Part shown: positions 1 to 5,433 of the stretch, piece after piece
Position numbering within the stretch: position 1 is the first letter of the stretch
Layout of the letters: the number at the start of each line of letters is the position of its first letter
From: Aliterella sp. RAGGC_92
GTDB lineage: Bacteria > Cyanobacteriota > Cyanobacteriia > Cyanobacteriales > Chroococcidiopsidaceae
Reading direction: 5' to 3'
Length of the DNA: 5,942 nucleotides
NCBI GenBank assembly: GCA_030826005.1
Contig: JAPJOW010000251.1
Span: 1-5,942, forward strand
The notes under the pieces: model-generated
Told to the model about the DNA's origin: nothing
What the model saw: the letters and a program-made list of their open reading frames with translations, nothing else
The model's database searches: none
Position numbers and translations under genes: made by a program

Positions 1-3000
1 AAGTTGCAACTTTGGCTCGTTGTTGGCATAGTTCGCTAAAATTTGGGCGATCGCGCAACAATTTTTCTGAAGTTTTCCGCGCTAGTTGACAGAAGTTAGA
101 CCATTTACCCGGATCGATAAATTCATCAATAATTGACAAGCGGTCTTTTGCCAAGTTGTAGTCGCGGTAATCGCTGTCTTTGCCATAGTAAGGACGTTGC
201 AAGATATTTAATAACCCTGTATCTTCCACAATTTCCATCCGCGCATTGACAAAAACTGTCTCTAATTTGGGTGGAAACAACGCATCGGCGCGTCGTCGGA
301 GGGTTTTAATCTCTAACTTATTGAGAGGGGAATCTTTGGCAAAAGTTAAGTTAGCTTCTACCGTATAATCAAAGCGAAATCCCAGCCATTCTGTACCTTC
401 TCCTGCATCCCATGCTTTGTCGTGTCGCCACATTGCAAAGGCTTGTCCGCGATCGTCCCAATACATATAAGACGCTAACTTTTCTGTAAATCCTTCGCCA
501 ATGCGGTAAAGGTCGATCCCAGAATGTTTGTTTGCTAACCTGCGATTGTAAGTTCCAGGCTTTTTTGCTGAGGTAGAAAAGCGTTCAACTATTACGTTAG
601 CGGGTACTAGAGTGCGATCGCTCGGTTGGTATTGACAAACTCCAGCTATATCGGGGTTATCGACTCGGAGAAACTGCAAAGCACTACACAGCCAGCTTTC
701 TGTAGCATTTTGCAATTCTTGGTGGCGATCGTCGTAGGTTTCTAATTCTTGGAAATAGGAAAGCGCATTTTCATCGTTTGCATCTATATCATCTAAAACA
801 TTTTGTTCGCTGATTTTTATGTGTTCGATCTCAATGTCTGTTTTAATTTGAGAAGTCGCCTCTATTAGTCCTGTAGCGCCAGAATTAAACAAAATAGTTT
901 CTAATTCTGGTAACTTTTCATCAACATAAAACTGCAAGCTGGCGATCGATTGAGTAAATATGCCAAATCCCGATTTTAGTAACTCATACCAAGCCTGATG
1001 AGGACTATCGGGCAAATCTACCCCTACCAGTAACCAAGAATTGATTGCTACTTTACCCCCAATCCGGTCAATTCTGCCTAATCTTTGTTCTAAACGATTC
1101 GGCGACCAAGGTAAGTCAAAATGAATCAATCCATCAGCAAATTGTAAGTTGCGTCCTTCTTCTCCAGAAAAATCGCTAATTAAGATAAAACAGTTAGGAT
1201 TGTTTTTGAATCGGTTGATATTATCTTCAGCTTGTTCTCGTGATGCACCAAATTGATGAACTGCGATCGCACTTTCCCCAAAAGCCAAAACCAAAAAACT
1301 TTTAATTTCCGCGCAAGTCTGCACAAAGCTTGTAAATACAATTATTTTCGGTAGGCGATCGCTCTTTAAAGGTCTATCAATTCTTTTTTGTACTTGCTCT
1401 AGCAATTTAGCAGTATCTTTTTGATAAGACTGGAGTTTGAGAACTTCCGATAGGTGGTAAAGCAAGACAGTTTGCAATAATTCTAGGCGATCGCCTTCTT
1501 CGGATGGTTGTTGCAAAATATTGAGTAAAGCTTGCAAAATCTCCGTTTCCCCGGAAAACTTAGGAGTTTCAACTAAAAGGCGCACATCTTCGCTGCCAAA
1601 ATCTTTAACTAAATCTGCATTAGATACGCCCTTCAAACGAGCCGCGATCGCTGCTTTTAAAACCCCCAACCAAGTCCCAGCAGCGCGAAATAATAGTAAA
1701 TAAATCCGCGTATATTGTCCTTTTGGTGCAACCGTTCGCCATTCCTCTAATAGTTCGTGAATGGGATAAGAGCGATCGTCTAAGTCATATTCGGTTTTAG
1801 GTATAGCATTGCGGTCAAAAATTACATCTTCAACAGTAGCGCGGCGGTTACGCAGCATCCGGCGGTGTAATCGGTAAGTATCGCTGATATGATTGCGAAT
1901 TACCTGCACCATTTTATCTAACTCGGTAGCAGAGATGTTTTGCTCTAAGCTTTGCTGTAACTGGTTTAGAAGATTTAATAAATAAGTGTCATTGGGAAAA
2001 AGACTTTGCAATTTACTAAGATTTGTTTTTAAAACAAAGGGCTTTGCACCAGCTTTAAAAGCCAGCAGCACTCTACCAATTTCCTGACGCTTCAACACTT
2101 TGGCGCTGAAACCTGCTAAATCTTCAAGCTTGTAAGTAGTAGGATCGAGCAGATGTAGCATTGTCAAAAAATCCTGCTCGTGATTTAACACAGGGGTTGC
2201 AGATAATAAGAGCAAGCGATCGCACTGATGAGCAATTTGTTTGTAAGTCTCAAAACACTGATTTTGCACCTTACTTGAAGATGAAGCCATTGCAGCAATG
2301 TGGTGTGCTTCATCCAAAATCAGAAATTTAATATCTTTACGGGTAATTTTCGTCCAATCTTCCACCGCAATTAACTGTACCCGCTTGGCAAAATTAGAGA
2401 GATAAAACTTAGTTTCCAATTCTTGCTGCCATTGCGCCAAAAGGTATTGAGGCACTACGATTAATACTTGTCCGCGCGGCTCGTCTAAGAGGTATTGCCG
2501 CAGTATAGCTCCCGCCTCAATCGTCTTCCCTAGTCCCACCTCGTCCGCCAACAAATAGCGCCCAATGGGGTCTTCTAGTACCCGCCGCACAACTTCTACT
2601 TGATGGGGATAAAGGGCAATATTAGCCGAGATAAGTCCGGTCATACCGCGACTAACCGCCCGTTGTTGGAGTAGAGATTGCACGAAACGCGATCGCTTAG
2701 AGTGAAAATAAGGCGTTTCGTGACCCTTCATCGCCAATATTTCAATCGGATCTGTAATCGGGCGATCGCATCTTACATAAATTTCTTGCTCGGATACTAC
2801 TATCGTCTGGCGATCGGGCAAATCGATTTGATACTCATAGTTATCCTCGGCGTAAACTCTGCCAATTGTCCAAGTGTCTTTATCTTCTAATTGCAGATAG
2901 CATCGCGTCTGTTTTGGCAGCTTAACTCTAGTGAGCGAGTCTAGAGGTAAGGTTTTGTGAATCCGTCGCCCTAGAGAGCAAAAATACTCAACAACCGCAT

Positions 3001-3088
3001 CATCGGGAGTTATTTCTGTAACTTTGCCAATTCCTAACAGTGAGTTGCGCGATCGCACCAAACAACCAAACTCGATAGCACTACCCAT
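1..3088 (-). CDS. dpdE: DpdE-like SNF2/RapA-family DNA helicase/translocase (3' end cut by window edge)
   Basis: I translated this frame by hand. It is open from the ATG at 3088-3086 to the left edge (1029 residues, no stop). An in-frame TAA at 3119-3121 with no usable start between makes this ATG the start. Residues 1-110 are a beta-rich, SH3/Tudor-like N-terminal part (GCLVRSRNSLLGIGKV). The ATPase motor follows: ALYPHQ at 158-163, Walker A DEVGLGKT at 182-189 (K188), VPQYLLAQW at 212-220, DEAH at 259-262, LLSATPVLN at 294-302 and MLHLLDP at 310-316. The second RecA lobe has KIIVFTSF at 581-588, SGEEGRNLQF at 641-650 and the arginine-finger motif QRLGRIDRIG at 668-677. A roughly 260-residue insert lies between the lobes. 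Residues 700-1029 match no domain I know. All catalytic motifs are intact, so ATP-driven movement on duplex DNA is expected. The wording around SATPVLN...MLHLLDP, as I remember it, matches DpdE of 7-deazaguanine (dpd) islands, whose DpdD-K set is linked to restriction of unmodified DNA. A RapA- or DrmD-like helicase is the alternative. Being a helicase is near certain; DpdE is about 0.7. Confidence 0.9.
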   Translation of the reverse strand, partial: MGSAIEFGCLVRSRNSLLGIGKVTEITPDDAVVEYFCSLGRRIHKTLPLDSLTRVKLPKQTRCYLQLEDKDTWTIGRVYAEDNYEYQIDLPDRQTIVVSEQEIYVRCDRPITDPIEILAMKGHETPYFHSKRSRFVQSLLQQRAVSRGMTGLISANIALYPHQVEVVRRVLEDPIGRYLLADEVGLGKTIEAGAILRQYLLDEPRGQVLIVVPQYLLAQWQQELETKFYLSNFAKRVQLIAVEDWTKITRKDIKFLILDEAHHIAAMASSSSKVQNQCFETYKQIAHQCDRLLLLSATPVLNHEQDFLTMLHLLDPTTYKLEDLAGFSAKVLKRQEIGRVLLAFKAGAKPFVLKTNLSKLQSLFPNDTYLLNLLNQLQQSLEQNISATELDKMVQVIRNHISDTYRLHRRMLRNRRATVEDVIFDRNAIPKTEYDLDDRSYPIHELLEEWRTVAPKGQYTRIYLLLFRAAGTWLGVLKAAIAARLKGVSNADLVKDFGSEDVRLLVETPKFSGETEILQALLNILQQPSEEGDRLELLQTVLLYHLSEVLKLQSYQKDTAKLLEQVQKRIDRPLKSDRLPKIIVFTSFVQTCAEIKSFLVLAFGESAIAVHQFGASREQAEDNINRFKNNPNCFILISDFSGEEGRNLQFADGLIHFDLPWSPNRLEQRLGRIDRIGGKVAINSWLLVGVDLPDSPHQAWYELLKSGFGIFTQSIASLQFYVDEKLPELETILFNSGATGLIEATSQIKTDIEIEHIKISEQNVLDDIDANDENALSYFQELETYDDRHQELQNATESWLCSALQFLRVDNPDIAGVCQYQPSDRTLVPANVIVERFSTSAKKPGTYNRRLANKHSGIDLYRIGEGFTEKLASYMYWDDRGQAFAMWRHDKAWDAGEGTEWLGFRFDYTVEANLTFAKDSPLNKLEIKTLRRRADALFPPKLETVFVNARMEIVEDTGLLNILQRPYYGKDSDYRDYNLAKDRLSIIDEFIDPGKWSNFCQLARKTSEKLLRDRPNFSELCQQRAKVAT

Positions 3089-3117
3089 ATAAAAACTGTC
3101 AATTGATATTTCCTCTA

Positions 3118-3134
3118 TTTATAGGATTCCCTAT
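3118..3134 (-). promoter_or_regulatory. Candidate -10 box of the helicase gene with overlapping inverted repeat
   Basis: On the minus strand TATAAA (3123-3118) resembles a -10 element (five of six bases) and would start a leader of roughly 20-25 nt before the ATG at 3088. No good -35 is visible. The perfect inverted repeat ATAGG-N4-CCTAT (3121-3134) overlaps it, which is where a repressor operator could sit. An AGAGGAAA stretch about 20 nt before the ATG is too far to be a normal ribosome binding site, so no Shine-Dalgarno sequence is evident. The promoter is inferred by eye only. Confidence 0.3.
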
Positions 3135-3217
3135 CTAGACCAGAAAATACCAACTTGCGATTCAAAATTAAGGATGCAGACAGACTTTAGTAATTATTTG
3201 CGATCGTAATCAGTCCT

Positions 3218-3250
3218 TAGATAGACGATCTAATCCCATCTGTAGATAGA
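3218..3250. repeat. Direct repeat TAGATAGA x2, 25 bp apart
   Basis: TAGATAGA occurs at 3218-3225 and again at 3243-3250, both on the plus strand. A seven-base version in the opposite orientation (CTATCTA) lies at 3131-3137. The first copy is also part of the inverted repeat TTAGAT-N5-ATCTAA (3217-3233). Spaced repeats between divergent genes could bind a transcription factor. No factor can be named, and AT-rich sequence raises the chance of coincidence. Confidence 0.45.
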
Positions 3251-3255
3251 GCCGT

Positions 3256-3282
3256 TTGAGCAAGTTCAAAAGTTATTCTAAT
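3256..3282 (+). promoter_or_regulatory. Weak candidate promoter of the membrane-protein gene
   Basis: TTGAGC (3256-3261, four of six bases of a -35) and TCTAAT (3277-3282, five of six bases of a -10) are separated by 15 bp, which is shorter than the optimum. If real, the leader would be about 100 nt and would include the hairpin at 3314-3337. Other AT-rich hexamers nearer the gene could serve equally well. Confidence 0.25.
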
Positions 3283-3313
3283 AACAACTAAAGCTTAAGT
3301 AACAAATAAGACA

Positions 3314-3337
3314 TAAAAATACAACCCAGTATTTTTA
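3314..3337 (+). promoter_or_regulatory. 9-bp inverted repeat / leader hairpin upstream of the membrane-protein gene
   Basis: TAAAAATAC (3314-3322) and GTATTTTTA (3329-3337) are perfect reverse complements around a six-base loop (AACCCA). The structure lies about 54 bp before the ATG at 3391. It could be an operator in DNA or a weak AT-rich hairpin in the 5' leader. The symmetry is seen directly; the role is unknown. Confidence 0.5.
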
Positions 3338-3371
3338 CAAGTTGCTAATAATTCAACATTTTTAACTACAA

Positions 3372-3377
3372 AGGAAG
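3372..3377 (+). promoter_or_regulatory. Ribosome binding site for the gene at 3391
   Basis: AGGAAG sits 13 nt before the ATG at 3391, somewhat farther than the usual 5-10 nt. It is the only purine-rich site near the start and supports that ATG. Confidence 0.55.
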
Positions 3378-3390
3378 TTCTAACAATATT

Positions 3391-4089
3391 ATGGCTAATT
3401 CAAACGATCCGCAAAACTACGGGCGCGAAGTGCGTAAAGAAACATATAACGATACTGACGGTCACACTAGCATCTCTAAAACTACGGAAACTGTTAATGG
3501 CGCTAATACCTATAAAGATGGTTTTGTTAATGGTCAAGTTGCTGAACGCTATCAAGAAGATGCGTTAGTCTCCCGCGATAATGAAAATGCCGGACGCGGT
3601 TTGTTAATTGGTATTTTATTAGCATCATTAGCAGCTTTAACGGCGGGTGCTGTGTGGTTTGCTAACCAACGCGATGATGTTAATCCTGTAACCCCAGTAG
3701 TAGTCCCTGTACCCAATAGAGCAGAACCTAGTCCTGTTCCTGAAACTAAAACCGAAACTACAATTATCGAAAAAACTAGAGATGTTTTAGTTCCCGTTCC
3801 TCAACAACAGACTTCTCCTGCGCCACAACAACCTGCTGTTTCCGCTCCAGAGCAGAACGTTAATATTAGCGTTCCTCCTGTTACCTCCCCATCCCCTGCA
3901 ACGGAAACTGCACCACCTAAGAGCGATACCTCTAGCAGTTCAAATACTCAAAGTACAACCACAATGGAAACTGCACCAGCTAAGAGCGATACTTCTAGCA
4001 GTTCAGATACTCAAAGTACGACTACTACAGAAAACAGTACAACTACAACCGATTCTAGTACCGATCCGGCGACAAGTGATGCTAACTAA
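3391..4089 (+). CDS. Single-pass membrane protein with Pro/Ser/Thr-rich tail, function unknown
   Basis: This is a complete 232-residue gene with no named family that I can assign. Residues 1-66 are polar and soluble-looking, with RKETYNDTDGHTSISKTTE and an acidic/basic stretch around VAERYQEDALVSRDNE. Residues 69-92 form one clear transmembrane helix (GRGLLIGILLASLAALTAGA, then VWF). There is no N-terminal signal peptide, so it is anchored by an internal helix. The tail from 95 is low in complexity: first Pro/Val-rich (VVVPVPNRAEPSPVPE, VLVPVPQQQ), then Ser/Thr-rich with a 21-residue unit repeated twice (172-192 and 193-213). Such a tail is probably disordered and, if outside the membrane, may act as a spacer through the periplasm or wall; topology is not clear from flanking charges. 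I recall similar small helix-plus-proline-tail proteins in other cyanobacteria. It is monocistronic: it has its own upstream region and a strong terminator 27 bp after the TAA. A role in defence or in partnership with the divergent helicase is not supported. Confidence 0.85.
   Translation: MANSNDPQNYGREVRKETYNDTDGHTSISKTTETVNGANTYKDGFVNGQVAERYQEDALVSRDNENAGRGLLIGILLASLAALTAGAVWFANQRDDVNPVTPVVVPVPNRAEPSPVPETKTETTIIEKTRDVLVPVPQQQTSPAPQQPAVSAPEQNVNISVPPVTSPSPATETAPPKSDTSSSSNTQSTTTMETAPAKSDTSSSSDTQSTTTTENSTTTTDSSTDPATSDAN
3904..4029 (+). repeat. 63-bp in-frame tandem repeat, two copies
   Basis: Unit 1 (3904-3966) and unit 2 (3967-4029) are identical at 55 of 63 bases by hand alignment. Both encode a 21-residue segment starting ETAP and containing KSDTSSSS and TQSTTT. 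A degenerate third stretch (ENSTTTT) follows. Most of the eight differences are in the final third of the unit. The pattern fits a recent in-frame duplication in a disordered tail. Confidence 0.9.
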
Positions 4090-4116
4090 TACTCAATTCT
4101 AAGTCAGATCGCTTTT

Positions 4117-4148
4117 AAAGTCCTCTCTAAATCTAGAGAGGACTTTTT
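4117..4148 (+). terminator. Intrinsic terminator of the membrane-protein gene
   Basis: AAAGTCCTCTCTA (4117-4129) pairs perfectly with TAGAGAGGACTTT (4134-4146) around a four-base loop, giving a 13-bp stem that runs into five T residues (4144-4148). It begins 27 bp after the stop at 4087-4089. A second, weaker, T-rich fold (GTTAA at 4150-4154 with TTAAC at 4164-4168) follows at once and may act as back-up. Confidence 0.9.
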
Positions 4149-4272
4149 AGTTAAGAAATTTTTTTAACAATTGCGATATGTAAAGGCTAGTCAAATTTAG
4201 TAAATTAAGAGCTAATAAAGAAAAAGCTAATGCTAGTTTAATTACAGGCACAAAAAGAACCCCTTTTGACAA

Positions 4273-4298
4273 GCGCCCGTGCCTCCCGCGCCCGTCAC
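4273..4298. repeat. GC-rich short direct repeat in intergenic DNA
   Basis: GCGCCCGT occurs at 4273-4280 and 4288-4295, separated by GCCTCCC, giving a 15-bp period in a very GC-rich island inside AT-rich sequence. Its composition resembles the short interspersed or tandem repeats found between genes in many cyanobacteria. Whether it is a member of a genome-wide family cannot be told from one copy. Confidence 0.55.
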
Positions 4299-4506
4299 CT
4301 CGCTAGAACTTCCTTGTAGCATCCAAACATTTAATTTACTTAAATCCGTGAATAAGTGTTGTTATGGGAGGTATGTCAATCCACTGCCAAGATTACTGTT
4401 TAATTAGACTCGGTGGAATGCACAAGTTAAATTGAAGTTGCGAGTTATAGTCCACCTTATTAGAGTTAACTGTTTGAGTTCGTTTAAAACCAATACATCC
4501 TTCAAC

Positions 4507-4555
4507 AACCCGCCGAATTGCTACTTATTTCTTCACCACAGTAGCGCGGCGGGTT
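4507..4555 (-). terminator. Nested hairpin directly after the phosphoesterase gene, possible 3' end signal
   Basis: AACCCGCCG (4507-4515) and CGGCGGGTT (4547-4555) form a perfect GC-rich 9-bp outer stem. Inside it GCTACT (4520-4525) pairs with AGTAGC (4540-4545). On the minus strand the structure starts two bases after the TAG stop of the phosphoesterase. There is no U-run after it, so it is not a classical intrinsic terminator. It could be a transcript-end stabiliser or a weak terminator. Confidence 0.5.
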
Positions 4556-4557
4556 AA

Positions 4558-5385
4558 CTATATCAACGTAATAATCGTAACTTCGGGCGGACAAAACAAG
4601 CGTCCTGGAAAATAAGTTCCCAAACCGCGATTGACATATAGTTGATTATTTCCTACATGGTGATAGCCTTGCGCCCATTCCCAATGACGGACTACTTTAG
4701 CGCAATCTTTTTGCATAAATGGCATTCGGCGACGCGCCGACTTAGAAAGCTTGCGGCGAAAGCTTTTGTACAAAGTTATCGCCGGGCCAATACCCGGAAG
4801 CATAATTTGACCTCCATGAGTATGACCAGATAGTTGCAAATCTACGCGCCATTTTTTTAATAGTTCCGCCGTGTCGGGATTATGAGATAAAACAATCCGG
4901 GGCGTATCTGCATCCAATTGGCTCATAACTGGTTTTATTTCAAACTCTTTTGACCAATAATCAGCTAATCCCACAATTGGTAATTGTTGACCTAAAGGGT
5001 AAGCAATTTGATTCCACAATACATGAATACCAACGCCCGTTAGCGCCTGAGTAATTTCGGCTTTAGAGTTGCGGTGATAGAGATCGTGGTTTCCCAGTAC
5101 AGCGTAAACACCAGCGCGGCTTTGCAGGCTTTTAAGCCGCAATACCAATTGATGAATAGGCGAGGGGTCGTCGGTGACATAATCGCCAGTTAAGACAATT
5201 AAATCGGCTTCAGCTTCGTTAGCAACAGAAATTGCTTGCTCCAACATTTTTTCCGACAGCCGCAAACCGTCATAGTGCAAGTCTGACAGTTGGACTATTT
5301 TTGTACCTTGTAATGACACAGGCAGATTTGCGATCGCCACAGTCAATTTTTCGATGCTCAACGCTCCTGATAATATCCGGTGCAT
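4558..5385 (-). CDS. YkuE-like metallophosphoesterase
   Basis: This 275-residue protein belongs to the calcineurin-like phosphoesterase superfamily, which uses a two-metal centre to hydrolyse phosphoesters. All ligand motifs are present in order: SDLH (D35, H37), GD (D68), GNHD (98-101), SHNPD (H168) and GHTHGGQ (H188, H190). The C-terminal NRGLGTYFPGRLFCPPE (252-268) is typical of the YkuE branch. That branch has been linked to membrane lipid or lipid A precursor substrates, but the substrate here is unknown. Unlike many YkuE proteins it has no N-terminal signal or transmembrane segment. A strongly basic stretch (residues 207-220, eight Lys/Arg) lies between the His motif and the C-terminal signature and could contact membrane or nucleic acid. 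The ATG at 5385 is the only start: the next in-frame codon that matters upstream is TAG at 5419-5421. AGAGGAG at 5406-5400 is a ribosome site with long spacing (14 nt). It probably shares a transcript with the reductase gene 48 bp upstream. Confidence 0.93.
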   Translation of the reverse strand: MHRILSGALSIEKLTVAIANLPVSLQGTKIVQLSDLHYDGLRLSEKMLEQAISVANEAEADLIVLTGDYVTDDPSPIHQLVLRLKSLQSRAGVYAVLGNHDLYHRNSKAEITQALTGVGIHVLWNQIAYPLGQQLPIVGLADYWSKEFEIKPVMSQLDADTPRIVLSHNPDTAELLKKWRVDLQLSGHTHGGQIMLPGIGPAITLYKSFRRKLSKSARRRMPFMQKDCAKVVRHWEWAQGYHHVGNNQLYVNRGLGTYFPGRLFCPPEVTIITLI

Positions 5386-5433
5386 AAAGGCTGACTTTGC
5401 TCCTCTACCGTAGCGATTCTAGCTTACCAAACC

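Larger units (their letters stand above)
3089..3390. other. Divergent intergenic region between the helicase and membrane-protein genes
   Basis: This 302-bp AT-rich stretch separates two genes transcribed away from each other, so it should carry both promoters. No reading frame in it is convincing. It holds a candidate helicase promoter with an overlapping inverted repeat (3118-3134), three copies of TAGATAG (3131-3137 inverted, 3218-3224, 3243-3249), a TTAGAT/ATCTAA inverted repeat (3217-3222 and 3228-3233), and a 9-bp hairpin (3314-3337). The ribosome binding site of the plus-strand gene is at its right end. It contains no full HIP1 site. Confidence 0.8.
4149..4557. other. Convergent intergenic region without a recognisable gene
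   Basis: About 410 bp lie between the terminator of the plus-strand gene and the stop of the minus-strand phosphoesterase. It is mostly AT-rich. I find no tRNA-like fold, no coding frame with a convincing start, and no HIP1 site. The notable contents are the GC-rich direct repeat at 4273-4298 and the nested hairpin at 4507-4555. Since both flanking genes point inward, no promoter is needed here. Confidence 0.75.
47..5337. repeat. HIP1 octamers (GCGATCGC), 11 copies
   Basis: Copies start at 47, 614, 1263, 1355, 1487, 1644, 2216, 2689, 2762, 3049 and 5330. Random sequence of this length would have about 0.1. HIP1 is the highly iterated palindrome of many cyanobacterial genomes, so this is the main clue to the host lineage. 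Ten copies are in the helicase gene and one in the phosphoesterase; none lies between 3057 and 5329. Confidence 0.95.

Noticed and set aside
1521..1703. 60-residue plus-strand reading frame
   Set aside because: It lies wholly inside the helicase gene on the opposite strand and has no ribosome site or family resemblance.
2678..2890. 70-residue plus-strand reading frame
   Set aside because: It is antisense to the N-terminal part of the helicase; its hydrophobic look comes from the complementary codons.
4210..4231. AGCTAAT direct repeat (4210-4216 and 4225-4231)
   Set aside because: It is short and AT-rich, with no positional logic between convergent genes; it is likely chance.
4364..4435. 23-codon ATG frame in the convergent intergenic region
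   Set aside because: It has no ribosome site, no recognisable features, and a length expected by chance.
4642..4833. 63-residue plus-strand reading frame
   Set aside because: It is antisense to the well-supported metallophosphoesterase, including its basic stretch.
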